A stretch of DNA of 64,000 nucleotides from Crambe crambe. Its lineage: Eukaryota; Porifera; Demospongiae; Poecilosclerida; Crambeidae. The notes beneath the pieces were generated by a model. That model saw nothing but the letters and a program-made list of their open reading frames with translations, did not search any database and was not told the origin of the DNA. The stretch's first letter is position 1; each line of letters starts with the position of its first letter. The stretch covers positions 4,340,001 through 4,404,000 of the forward strand of contig OZ004587.1 in the NCBI GenBank assembly GCA_963924555.1, given 5' to 3'. Of the stretch, positions 44,451 through 55,920 are shown piece after piece. The position numbers and the translations under genes are program-made.

Positions 44451-45109
44451 ACGTTTTAATATCAAAGTGTTCCTCATGTCCAGCTCTTTAAGATGCACCA
44501 GAGTTATGATTATATATATATTAAAAAACCATCTTTCAATCTTTCAGATCAGAACTCAATTTAATGGTATCATTTGCGCTAGAAAGAAGGTTGTATATCC
44601 CAAGGAACTCTTCACTAGTTCGATCTACCTACCTTACCACTTAAGTTGCTCTTCATTGGATACGTCAGTGGTTTCATCCACCATGATTATATATTAGAAA
44701 GGAGAGTCATGGATGATACTAAGAAGCTTCCTCAGAACACTACTTTTTTTATCGGTTTTCATGTGAAATGAATTTCTTCCAGCTTTGTTCTAACCACTTA
44801 ACAAGAGGTGGGGGTCTTCAACCCTAAGACCAAGCAATATTGCTTCATTGTGGCTTCATAAAGCAAGACCCCGTCTCGGTAAATACCACACACTGATATT
44901 AGATGATCTATGTATGGCTTCTTGTTTTGAACATCTGAAAACATGTTGCAAACTATTTTATCCTTTTCCAATTTGAAAATCTGGGAAATCACCCACACAA
45001 ATCTGGACATTTTTTCATAAAGACTTTCCAATTGTGCATATTCAAAACATGGACTGATTCCATATAATTATATCTCCATTTTGAACTATTGTATTCAATA
45101 GCCAGAGCG

Positions 45110-45545
45110 AATCACACATTGAGTTCCTAATCTAATTCTGGTCTCAAATTTGAGTACCCATTCTAATTCAAGACTCCAATTAGAGTACCTATAATCTTAT
45201 CCAGGTCTCTAATTTGAGTACCAAATTTGAGTATGTACCTAATTCAGGACTCAAATTTGAGTACATGTTCTATTTCAGGACTCACCTTTTCTAATCAAGG
45301 ACTCAAATTAGAGTACCTAATCTTATCCTGTTATCAAATTTGAGTACCTAGTCTAATTTATGTCTCAAATTAGAGTATTCGTGACTTAAATTTGAGTACC
45401 TAATCTTATTTACTTAGACTCAAAAATTAGAGTACCCAGTACTCCAATTCAAGTACCTATTTTAATTCAGGACTCAAATTATGTACTTAATCTTGTACCT
45501 AATCTTACTTACTTGGACTCTTATATTTGAATACTTGATCAAAAT
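45110..45545. repeat. CTCAAATTTGAG minisatellite, array 4
   Basis: Unit order closely follows the array at 16022-16460, so the two were copied together within a larger segment (15.4-16.8 and 44.5-45.9 kb). Several units here keep the full CTCAAATTTGAG palindrome. Confidence 0.75.
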
Positions 45546-45905
45546 TCAGGGCTTGCATCTTTTGATAATGGCTATCATACATACATACATACAGTATATA
45601 AGGGATATGTGTATGTATGTTCTAACATACACTGCACTTCATTTTGTCCTTGTGTAAACTGTATGTGCCCCACATCCCCTAGTAGTTTATATGAGAAGGC
45701 AAAGAAAAATTAAGAAAAATTAAGGCTTACTTACAGATAAGGGACTCTTCTAGTGAAGGACAAAGCATGAGCATATCACTATTAGAATCAGAGCTTAAAA
45801 TAATCAGCATTACTTTAAAACTTTGAAATATTAGCCAAATAAATACAAAGAGTGTGCATTAATTGACATGAATAAGTGATGTTATGTGTGTAGTTACACC
45901 GACTA

Positions 45906-46752
45906 CCATAGGGCAGGTTAATTTTGACAGGAAAAAATTCCGTCATATCAGGAATCGTTACAGAGGTTTGCACGGTTCTTGCACCTTGAAGTGCCATGCG
46001 CATGCTCATTATAATTCCATAGCAATGACTTCTTGTGAACCTACTCATTGCAGTGCTTGCAGTGAGGACCTTCGTTGGCGAATTGTGTGGCAGACAGAAG
46101 CTCTTCACTATACTAGTCAACTTTGTCTAGCTACACTATCACAAGAAGTCGTCATTCTACTATATTGCCATGGAATTTACACGCATGCGCGTGGCGCTTT
46201 CCATCAATAAAGGTGCAAGAACCATGCAGACTCTGTATACTAATGAAAAAATTAAACAGATAAATCTAGCACATGCGCATTGAAGACGAAATTTTCCCCC
46301 CGCCATGTTTCTGTTGAAGCAAAGATGGACTATTTCGAGAGAGAGACTTGTGTTTGTGGCTATCACAAATGCACTCTTGTTGCTGGCTAACCTCGTTAGA
46401 CATCTTAATGTATGGACCTCTCTTTTTAACCTGACGCATCTCTTCAACTGCACTGTTAGCTGCTACTATAGCCTTTGGTGATATCAAAGCAGACAATGGT
46501 CCATCAGGATTGGGGAGATCCCTACCAGGTATAACTTTGAAGTATTTGAGAAGAGCCATGAGCAGCATTTGGAGCAGTTCTCTTACAGCATTCTCTAGCT
46601 AGCTCTCGCATGAAGCGATTGATGATCTACCACGTGTGTGCTGTGCAAAAAATATGTGCAAAAATTTATGACAGTAAAAAATTTAATTTCAACTTTATAC
46701 CAATGGTGAAATAGACGAACTTTTTTCCTGACGAAATTAACCCGCCCTACGG
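45906..46752. mobile_element. TA-flanked DNA transposon remnant (Tc1/mariner/pogo-like), 847 bp
   Basis: TIRs of about 35 bp: CCATAGGGCAGGTTAATTTT at left, with its counterpart ending AAATTAACCCGCCCTACGG at right. TA flanks both sides (45904-45905, 46753-46754), and the related empty site at 20879-20880 has a single TA. A minus-strand frame (46266-46568) begins LLKYFKVIPGRDLPNPDGPLS and contains KKRGPYIK, resembling N-termini of sponge transposon-derived proteins as I remember them; it is truncated. Superfamily is inferred from TA and size. Confidence 0.7.
46266..46568 (-). pseudogene. Fragment of a transposon-associated protein (KRGPY motif)
   Basis: 100 codons from ATG: a short leader (LLKYFKVIPG), a Pro/Gly-rich stretch, a helix ending AVEEMRQVKKRGPYIKM, then degenerate sequence. 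The KKRGPY motif followed by a helix-turn-helix region is what I recall in repeat-encoded sponge and cnidarian proteins; here only the start remains. No function can be assigned. Confidence 0.4.
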
Positions 46753-47184
46753 TATGAGATGCAATAGTTGAAAACATCATACTGAATAGCTCTGAAATGG
46801 ACATTCTAGAAAGTAGGAAGTGCTAGTCAGTATGAAACTGTAGTTTTCAACTATGGCATCTCATAAGTCGGTGTAACTACTTGCCTTATTATTCATGAGC
46901 AACCAAAGTGACTTCATAGTTACTGTACTCATTATTAGTTGTGATTTTCTAAATTCTAGTTGCTGCATGATCTCTAAGTAGTCATACATGTAGCTGTAAT
47001 TAGCCAGTGATTGTTTACTACACATACAATGGTACATTACATGCTGTAATTACAGTCAACATGTAAACAATGACATTATCATGTGTGGTGTGTCATATAC
47101 AGGGCACAATCCATAAACTTCCAACTTAGTAGCTCTATGAGAATATTAGTACTAGAGTGAGAGTTTTCTTCCTTTACATCACAG

Positions 47185-48456
47185 GACTATATCGGGAGAG
47201 ACTTGAAGGACCCACGACTAGACATGATAGTCTCAGCAGAAACAACAACCGAATACAGCTCACAATTACACGAGGCAGCCTCAGCTGGAAAGTTAGACTT
47301 GGTGAAGCAGCTCATAGCAAAGGGCCACAACCCTATGGTGAAGGATAGAGATAATAATACTGCTCTCCATTATGCAGCTCGATATGGTAAACTAGATGTT
47401 ATCAAGTTCTTAATCGAAGAAGTATCGTGTAACCCAGCTCCCTCTGGCTGGTATGGAGAAACTCCTCTACACTCTGCAGCTGAAAAAGGGCATCTCTCAA
47501 TCGTCGAATATCTGATAGAAAAGCACCAAGTAGATCCCCTCTGCCAGGATGAGGAAGGTTGCTCCCCTCTACATAGAGCCTGTGTGGGTGGTGATTTGAA
47601 TGTAGTGAAATTCATGATGAAGACAATGCTCGAGTACATGAAAATAGAGGAAATATTTACCGATTCCTCAAAACATGAAACTACCCCCATTCATGAAGCA
47701 GCCTTGAAAGGACATTTAAACATCGTGAAATATATGATCAGTGAGTGCAAGTGTGACCCCAATCGTGGTGGTTATTATGGTAGAGGAGTTATCTTTTCTG
47801 CTGCACAGAAAGGTCACTTGTCCATTGTCAAGTTCTTGACATTGGAGTGTGGTTGTCACCCTGAGAGTACAGACATGCAACAGTGGACCCCACTGCACGT
47901 CGCTGCAAAGTGCGGACACTTGCCAGTAATCCAGTTCCTTTCCCAAAAAATGAAGAGTAATCCCAACTACAGGGACGAGCGCAACAACACTCCCCTTCAT
48001 GAAGCAGCAGGTGCTGGTCATTGTGAAGTGGTGGAGTATTTCATTGACACCTTGCATTGCAGTCCAAACACTCCTGGTCAGTATGGAAGAATGCCATTAC
48101 ATATGGCTTCCCAAGAGGGTCACCTCAATCTAGTCAAGAACCTCGTTGAAAAGTACGCCTGTGACCCTAATAGCTTGGACGACAATAAAGTCACACCTCT
48201 CCACATGGCAGCTAGGTTTGGACACTTGTACATCGTCCGTTATCTAACCCAGAACAAAGAATGTAATAACATGTGCCAAGTTATCAATGGAAATTCTCCA
48301 CTCCATTGGGCTGCCAAGTACGGTCAACTCTCAGTAGTCAAACATTTTGTTGAAAGTCTCCATTGTCCCCCACACATCAAAAACAAGTTTAACAAGACAC
48401 CACTCCAGCTGGCCCTAGAGAAGGGTCACAGTGAGGTGGTTGATTATTTACAATAA
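47185..48456 (+). CDS. ANK2: 12-repeat ankyrin protein (intact paralogue of ANK1)
   Basis: Exon after a pyrimidine-AG acceptor (47183-47184). Either a short upstream exon feeds DYIGRDLKDPRLD, or translation starts at ATG 47224 (410 aa). Twelve ankyrin repeats fill the protein, with TPLH-type helices such as LHYAARYG, LHSAAEKG, IHEAALKG, LHVAAKCG, LHMAARFG and LHWAAKYG. Repeat 5 is preceded by an atypical insert (MKTMLEYMKIEEIFTDSS). There is no enzymatic domain, signal peptide or membrane segment, so a cytosolic scaffold or adaptor is inferred. It is very similar to ANK1 across both halves, with an uninterrupted frame at the transposon site (47761-47780). The 3' flank includes 'gtacaaaattagctaattat'. 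Confidence 0.88.
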   Translation, partial: DYIGRDLKDPRLDMIVSAETTTEYSSQLHEAASAGKLDLVKQLIAKGHNPMVKDRDNNTALHYAARYGKLDVIKFLIEEVSCNPAPSGWYGETPLHSAAEKGHLSIVEYLIEKHQVDPLCQDEEGCSPLHRACVGGDLNVVKFMMKTMLEYMKIEEIFTDSSKHETTPIHEAALKGHLNIVKYMISECKCDPNRGGYYGRGVIFSAAQKGHLSIVKFLTLECGCHPESTDMQQWTPLHVAAKCGHLPVIQFLSQKMKSNPNYRDERNNTPLHEAAGAGHCEVVEYFIDTLHCSPNTPGQYGRMPLHMASQEGHLNLVKNLVEKYACDPNSLDDNKVTPLHMAARFGHLYIVRYLTQNKECNNMCQVINGNSPLHWAAKYGQLSVVKHFVESLHCPPHIKNKFNKTPLQLALEKGHSEVVDYLQ

Positions 48457-50790
48457 CCGTACAAAATTAGCTAATTATGCTTCACCATTATCTGTTTTAC
48501 TTCTATTTTTAATCTTAGTTTGTATTACTCACCTAAGCTTGTTTATGTTTATTACAATGATCTATTATTCCATACCATTCAATGTCTTCTTTTAGAAAAA
48601 AAAATTTTTTTGGGGGGAAAAAAAATTATGAAGGAGCGTTCAAAATGGATTTGTATTGGTATCATTTTAAAGCACATAATCTGGCGTTTTAGTATGGTAC
48701 ATCAAACTTCGTTCTTGGGATAATTATACTGAACATCTCATGCAGCTACTATGTGGCTTGTACACTTTACAAGCCTTTAACAGCTTTTCATGTTTTGCAC
48801 CCATTACCTGTCTCAAGTATATAGCTACTATCAGTAAAGAAAAAATGTCACAGTCCTAAATTGTGCAGATCAGTAATTACAAGTGTAGAGTTCATGGTTG
48901 TCCAAGTCCCAGTGCCAGGATACTTTCAACCACTCTGGAGTTAATTACTGTATTCACTCATATCAATAGCTAGCTACAATAATAAGATGAAACAAAAAGA
49001 GTCATATAAATCTCAGTTTTTAAGAGATAATAAAATGTTGACGTGATTAGTATATAACTACTTCTTTGGTTTGCTGTGTAATGGGGTCATGTAATGATGA
49101 TATAATGGTGGGTGGAGCAACAAAGAATGCTTCACAAGGTAATTGCTTCATAATGAGTGAAATGGGATATGTTATTATCATGAAAAAGTGTCTAGAGAGG
49201 TGTGCTAATCTATGCAATCCAAAAGATAAAGAGTATCGAGAATACCCTGGTAGTTGAATAAAGGCAGACTTGGACTAGCTACCATACCAAGCATCTCATA
49301 TGTGGCTTATTATAGGGTACTTTGGTTTGAAATGAAGGTGCCGGTAACTGGTTACTGAAGTTACAAAGGTTACAAATGTCTTCCTAGCTATATATACCAC
49401 TTAGTGTGTAGCTACCTGGATACTAAAGTCATATGGTTTCAAAGTAACTGGTTATAAAAGTTACAAAGGTTACAATGTCAATAAGAGCAGCAGCAAAAAC
49501 ATAATTATTAGGAAGAGCTTGATGAATACAATAACTCCATAGTAACTCCATAGTAACTCCACAGTTGTGGAAAATATTCTGGCACTGGGACTAAGGCAGA
49601 CTTGGACAACTATACTAATCAATGCAGGATGAAGAATATCAAGGAACCATCCATCTCATAACTATGTGTCTTTGTTATAGGGTACTTTGGTTTGAAATGA
49701 AGCTACTGGTAACTGGTTACAGAAGTTACAAAGGTTACAAATGTCTTCCTAGCAACATATACCACTTAGCGTGTAGCCACCTGGATACTAAAGTCATATG
49801 GTTTCAAAGTAACTGGTTACAAAAGTTACAAAGGTAATTAGGAATAGCTTGAGGACTAACTACTCTCTTTCCTGTGGTGTAGCGGTAAGTAATGTAGCTA
49901 TTTCTACGTTTCACAAGTTTATGCAAATAAAAAAGAAAGTGGCACTTGTTCATGGCACACATTATCTTCTTATGCCTGCTGAGCCAGGTAAATGTTTGTT
50001 CAGAGGCCATGGTGGTTTTCAGCCCTTAAATTACATTATTTTGGCCTGCAAGATTGATCCCTGTGGTTCCGCATGTGGAGATCATCAATTATTGTATAAA
50101 AATCATCAAATTAGCTACCTGTAATAAGCTAGCAACTGTGCTATGTTTGAATGTTGTTGCCATAACTTGGTGATGTTGGACAAGATATACTTCAGGTCTC
50201 CTGGCAAAGGTAAAGGTGATTTAACGACTATAAGGTTATCAAGTTGACACATGTTGTCATAAGATGAAATTATTTTCCTACACCCAATTCTTCCTAATAA
50301 TTCAAAGGCAGCCACTAACAATGTCAGAACCAAAAAAGAAGACTTGTGCTGGACTGGTAGCTTGTACACTTACGTACAAGCCTTTGTGGCTTGTGGCTTG
50401 TAGCTTGCATGTCCTCTGTAGCTTGTAGCTGTAGCTTGTACACCTACAAACCTTTCATGTTTTGCACAATAAGACCCCTTTTCTCTCATATGTTATAGTT
50501 ACGTTTGCAAGCTTGGCATTGCATGTCACAGTCCTAAATTGTGCAGATAATAAACGAGTACAATAAAAATAATGTCAATAGCTATGACCCGTTGGGGCAC
50601 ACACCTCTGCATTTTGCAGCTAAATTACATTGTGGACACCTTTCCATGGTCTAACACATCTCATTTAACAGTTTTAAAGTCAATGATAATAACATATATC
50701 ACTCATTATGAAGCAATTATCTCTTGGAGCATCTTTGTTGCCCCAAAATGCCTCAATGCTTTGTTGACATTCAGTGCTCTTAGATTACGT
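48457..50790. repeat. ANK2 downstream spacer with 365 bp tandem units
   Basis: 49303-49480 and 49670-49835 repeat a unit containing 'ctggtaactggttac' and 'ccacctggatactaaagtca'. ANK1's flank has one copy (32850-33000). 50600-50790 matches 33740-33850. Short frames at 49849-50124 and 50115-50369 have no recognisable domain. No gene supported. Confidence 0.55.
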
Positions 50791-50795
50791 ACAAA

Positions 50796-53460
50796 GCACC
50801 ATGACCAGAGAATCACGACCATCCATTTTTGTAAACTTCATATCAGCATAACTTAATAATCAAAACTCCTACTGAATTATTACAATAAAAGTGGGTATAT
50901 ACAATAAAGTGGGCATGGCCATCCAAATTTTTTTACGCACAAGCACACCGGACCACTCAAGATTCTGTGGATACACCCCTGTCAAAATATCCAAAACAAA
51001 GACGATATATCATTCGAGCTGCAATCAGCAGTATTAAAATTCTTGATGACAGAGTAGGAGGGAGGGTAAGAGGAGGGGCTTAAAGGAGGAGGATAAGGGG
51101 ATGGCAGTTGGCTTTAGTCAATATTTTGCAATAGTTGTATAAATCAGCTGAGAGAGAATAGCTCACTACATGGAAAAATCAGTAAACCAGTAGTACGTCT
51201 AATAATGAACTCAAATAAAAGAAATGACATCAAAGAAAATGGTGCTACTGCAATAGGTAACAAGAACTGGAAGTGACTGGATAATGCAGTATTTCTCTTT
51301 GACAAGCAAGTATTTTATGATGGAGCTCTGATGAAGATTAATAATTTCTTTCAGATATATCTTTTACTGTAATCATACAGAACAATCTTTTGGCTGCCCT
51401 CCTTTCCATTAACGCACTCATGATTAAAGCTTGAGAAAGTCCGGAGGAGGCTGATGTGCTGGTGAGTTGATAATTTCAATCGATTGAGCTATATATAATT
51501 CAGCAAACATTGACTCATCATCTTGGGTTTTCCTTTATCTAGCTATGCTGGTGTCTTACTTTATTCAGGAGAACATTTGCTACATAATGTAATAAACACC
51601 ATTCTATAATTTGATGCTATAATTTCAATACAGGAATCATTAGAGGATGATTAATCATCATAGCACTATAAAGCATATTAAAAAATGAGGCACAAAAGAA
51701 ACACACAAAGTCATAAGAAGCAAAGAGACTCTTGTTGGCAACAAAGGCTCATGATGCAGTAGAGATCTGTCCAAGTGTGGGCAGGTATTGAAGAACACTG
51801 CATTCATCCAGCAAAAGACCCCACTCGTCAGTAATGCACACTGAATTAAAAGGCAGGACAAGGCAAGGCAAACTTTTATGGGCATTCACTGTCACACATG
51901 AAAGGAAAACAAGTTTGATGGATAGCTATTCTGATAAAGTCCAAAGGTAAGTGATGTGAGGTTGCCATGTGATTGGTAAACAAAATATTCTGTAACCATT
52001 GGGCTGCCATGTTCAGTCAACTCTCAGTAGTCAAGCATTTCGTTCAACGTCTCCATTGTCCCCTACACACCAAAAACAAGTTTAACCAGACACCACTCCA
52101 GCTGGCCCTAGAGGAGGGTCACAGTGAGGTGGTTGATTATTTACAGTAACCATACAAAATTAGCTGATTATGCTTCACCATTATCTTTTTTACTTCTATT
52201 TTTAATCTTAGTTTGTAAGGAGCGTTCAAAACGGATTTGTATGGCACCATGACCAGAGAATCACGACCATCCATTTTTGTAAACTTCACATTAGCATAAC
52301 TTAATCAAAACTCCTACTGAATTATTACAATAAAAGTGGGTACAATAAAGTGGGCATGGCCATCCAAATTTTTTACGCACAAGTACACCAGACCACTCAA
52401 GATTCTGTGGATACACCCCTGTCAAAATGTCTGAAAGGAAGAGGATATCATTTGAGCTGCAATCAAATTTGTAGTATTAAATTCTGGATGACAGAGTAGG
52501 AGGGAGGGAAAGGGGAGGGGCTTAAAGGAGGAGGATAAGGGGATGGCAGTTGGTTTTAGTCAATATTTTGCAATAGTTGTATAAATCAGCTGAGAGAGAA
52601 TAGCTCACTACATGGAAAAATCAGTAAACCAGTAGTACGTCTAATAATGAACTCAAATAAAAGAAATGACATCAAAGAAAATGGTGCTACTGCAATAGGT
52701 AACAAGAACTGGAAGTGACTGGATAATGCAGTATTTCTCTTTGACAAGCAAGTATTTTATGATGGAGCTCTGATGAAGATTAATAATTTCTTTCAGATAT
52801 ATCTTTCACTGTAATCATACAGAACAATCTTTTGGCTGCCCTCCTTTCCATTAACGCACTCATGATTAAAGCTTGAGAAAGTCCGGAGGAGGCTGATGTG
52901 CTGGTGAGTTGATAATTTCAATCGATTGAACTATATATAATTCAGCAAATATATATTGACTCATCATCTTGGGCTTTCCTTTATCTATGCTGGTGTCTTA
53001 CTTTATTCAGGCGAACATTTGCCACATAATGTAATAAACACCATTCTATAATTTGATGCTATAATTTCAATACAGGAGTCATTAGAGGATAATTAATCAT
53101 CATAGCACTATGAAGCATATTAAAAAATGAGGCACAAAACAAACACACAAAGTCATAAGAAGCAAAGAGACTCTTGTTGGCAACAAAGGCTCATGATGCA
53201 GTAGAAATCTGTCCAAGTGTGGGCAGGCATTGAAGAATACCAAAAGATCCCCACTCGTCAGTAATGGACACTGAATGAAGAGGCAGGACAAGGCAAGGCA
53301 AACTTTTATGGGCACTATAAAATTGCTAGCTATGATGACTCAATGTTAACACTGTCACATATGAAAGGGAAAGAAGTTTGATGGATACTCTGATAAAGTC
53401 CAAAGGTAAGTGATGTGAGGTAGCCATGTGATTGGTAAACAAAATATTCTGTAACAGTAG
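50796..53460 (+). repeat. 1.4 kb tandem duplication
   Basis: 50796-51985 and 52243-53460 are near-identical direct copies, starting at 'gcaccatgaccagagaatca' and including 'ggaggataaggggatggcag' and 'gtccggaggaggctgatgtg'. A further single copy lies at 34000-35220. The spacer between the two copies is the ankyrin 3' fragment at 51996-52149. An AG-rich spacer, no gene. Confidence 0.8.
51996..52149 (+). pseudogene. Ankyrin gene 3' fragment
   Basis: The last 150 bp of the ANK coding sequence (WAA..GQLSVVKHFVQRLHCPLHTKNKF...LALEEGHSEVVDYLQ stop) plus about 90 bp of its 3' flank, fused to the tandem duplication. It shares details with both copies (PLHTKNKFNQ like ANK1, DYLQ like ANK2), so it marks a third, mostly deleted ankyrin copy. 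Not expressible alone. Confidence 0.85.
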
Positions 53461-53500
53461 AGGGCAAATATGGTCACCAAACACAGGATCTTGAAGGTGT

Positions 53501-53886
53501 CATGCAGTACCCCTCCCCCTCCCCTCCCCCTCCCAAATGAAAGAGAAATTACCCGTCCATCAAAAGATTAACTCTCCTGACGACCACTGATGTTACAGGA
53601 GAAAGGAAGAGGAGTGTGATGAGCATCATCCAATCCATGATTAAGCAAACAATTGGATCTATTAGTGTAACACTTATGCTGATCAGAATGAATGCATTTT
53701 AGTCAGAGTATGATCAATACAACACAAGTATAAGATTCACCAGTGAGTGATAGAAATGCTAGCCATAGCTAATTTGATAACAGTCACCAATCCCTTACGT
53801 ACATCACTGATGAGAGATTGGTTTGTGCAAAGTGTGGAACAGTGCTCTCAAGTATGGCACTAAGGGCACATAGACAGATCAGAAGA
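53501..53886 (-). other. Inverted segment relative to 35225-35602
   Basis: Outside this interval the two blocks align directly ('ggatcttgaaggtgt' before, 'cccctatattata' after). Inside, 53501-53886 is the reverse complement of 35225-35602, for example 'catgcagtacccctcccc' against 'gggagggtactgcatg' and 'agattggtttgtgcaaagtg' against 'cacttcacaccaaccaatct'. A clean small inversion in one paralogue. Confidence 0.75.
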
Positions 53887-54458
53887 CCCCTATATTATAA
53901 TTCAAGTTTAATGTGATCATGGCTGACTATTACTAAGTTAAACACTGTTATCCACATTGTTAGACTACCAAAATTCAATGAGCCTCCACCCATTAAATTA
54001 AATTTAAAACCCTTCCCAAATTAATCTGTGTGCTTCCTTTCAATATCTATCTCTGGCCTGCAATTTATGAAAGCGGCTATCCTGAATTAGATATTGGCAT
54101 GTTTTTGAGGCTGTTGTTATACACTGTAGCTATTCCTTCTTTCAGCAATAATTAGCTAATTTATTCCTCACTGCATTCCCATGAATTTAAAGGGATATTA
54201 AAATAATGATATTCTGACAGTTCGAACTTTGAACTAGCTAGCTAAATTTAGTACCCATTAATAGCCTGGGGACGAGGTTATTAGCGTGGTTATTGAAATA
54301 AGGAGGCTAGGAGTGATAGGAATGCAGCTAAATTTTATGGCTATCCCTACTTCACTTTTTATTTAGAAGAAGGTTAGTAAAGGTCAATTATATTCATGAC
54401 ACAAATGTAATTATGACATCACAAATTTATTTGCGCATGCGTCATACGTTTGTTTATC
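53887..54458. other. Spacer between the ankyrin block and DD2
   Basis: 53887-54240 continues the block homologous to 35603-36000. 54293-54372 carries the 'ggctatccctacttcacttt' repeat, and 54400-54450 aligns with the DD1 upstream region. No gene seen. Confidence 0.5.
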
Positions 54459-55586
54459 CATAGATATAAGAGGTTTTACGGGATTGGAAACGCCCAATGA
54501 ATTGCACAACCGTGGCGCGTTGACAGATGCGCACGCGCATGCAGCATTAATTATATTAATCGTTGTGAAAAGAGATCAATATTCACTCCTTTCAAGGCAG
54601 TTAAAGTGATATTCTGCCCCTACAGCTCACAGAATAGTACAAGTAAGCTAAGAGGAAGGTATTGAAGAAGTGAAGAGTCAGAGAGTTGAAGTTGGAGAGT
54701 CTGAGGAAGGAAGTTATTAATTATTCATAACTTTTTTCCTTGTAATTATAACTATGAGTACCTCTCATTGCTCATTATACATTAATTTTATGTGATTGAT
54801 TTGAAAGAAAGGCCAGAATGACTTTTGGTATTAAAATTAGACATAAATTCATTATTATTATAGCTAGATAATTTTGCCCCAAAGTTATCCGCCAGTTTCT
54901 GCTCAGTTCTCCCTCATCAACATTATTGCAATACTTCCAGCTTTTGGCTGTTGGGTTTTGACACCATCCACCTCAAGAATTCGGCTCAGTCAGCTGTCCT
55001 GTGGACCCTATGGATATTGGGGGGGGGGGGGGGGGGGGGGGGGGGAATATAGTAAGCTTGCCATCTCCATAGGATGACTATTGTATAGAAAACGAATGCA
55101 CCAATTCCATTTACTGTTCTATCCTTTCCCTGAAATAACTAATACAGTTTCAATATTGTTAATCTATTTCTTGGGAGAGGGATTACAGTTTTAACACCAC
55201 TTGCAAACGCTAGAGACAATATATGTCAGCTAATACAAAAACCAACATTACTATTCCATGTAGCTAAAGTTTACATGCCTTTTGATCAGAAAATGGGCAA
55301 CAGCAATTGATTCCATCAAGCGTGAGAGGGATTACAGTCCCATTAACCACTACAGTAGTATTTGTAGGAATAAACTTGAAAATCTGAGCTGAAATTTATT
55401 TCATACAGTAAATCTATGCCCTAGTGTATTATAGTATCATTGGCATAAGTCTTACCTCACGGATCTTGTCAGAACAGCAACTTTGACAAAAGTGCTATGT
55501 CATTCAGCTGTCAACGCGCCTCGGTTGTTAGTTGCTAACGAGAGCACGTGATCCGTTTCCAATCCCGTAAACCTCTTATATCTATG
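54459..55586. mobile_element. Non-autonomous DNA transposon (hAT-like) upstream of DD2
   Basis: TIRs CATAGATATAAGAGG...ACGGGATTGGAAACG at left, mirrored at right by CGTTTCCAATCCCGTAAACC and CCTCTTATATCTATG. The flanking GTTTATC (54452-54458 and 55587-55593) is a 7 bp duplication, extendable to about 8 by one base. The DD1 paralogue (near 4410) has the unoccupied version 'tttgttatccaacc'. 1,128 bp with no transposase frame; it contains a G27 tract (55019-55045). The duplication size suggests hAT. Arms also include matching 'gcgcgttgaca' / 'tgtcaacgcgcc' words. Confidence 0.8.
55019..55045. repeat. G27 homopolymer
   Basis: A run of 27 guanines within the hAT-like element, preceded by 'ctatggatatt'. 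Likely unstable in length. Confidence 0.9.
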
Positions 55587-55920
55587 GTTTATCCAACCAC
55601 ACCCATTTTTTGTCTTTATCATTTTTTCTTTAAAAAAAGCTTTGTCTTCTAGTAAGTTAGCACTGAAATGAATTGCTAGACAGACAGTCGTAGCAAAACA
55701 TACATCCTATTAGGCTCTAGCTATTGCTAATATCACCCTATCATCGAACCTCTACAAGGAGGGCGGGGCTTGTACCACCGCTACTAGTGTACTTATAGCA
55801 GCTAGTGGTCTCCCTATTGATAAATCAGATAGTGTAGTTGCTTTATTTCCCCCTCGTGAATCTCCCTGTCAGTTTCATTCTCCAACCCATACAGTACCCT
55901 CGTATCATCAAGACTACCAA

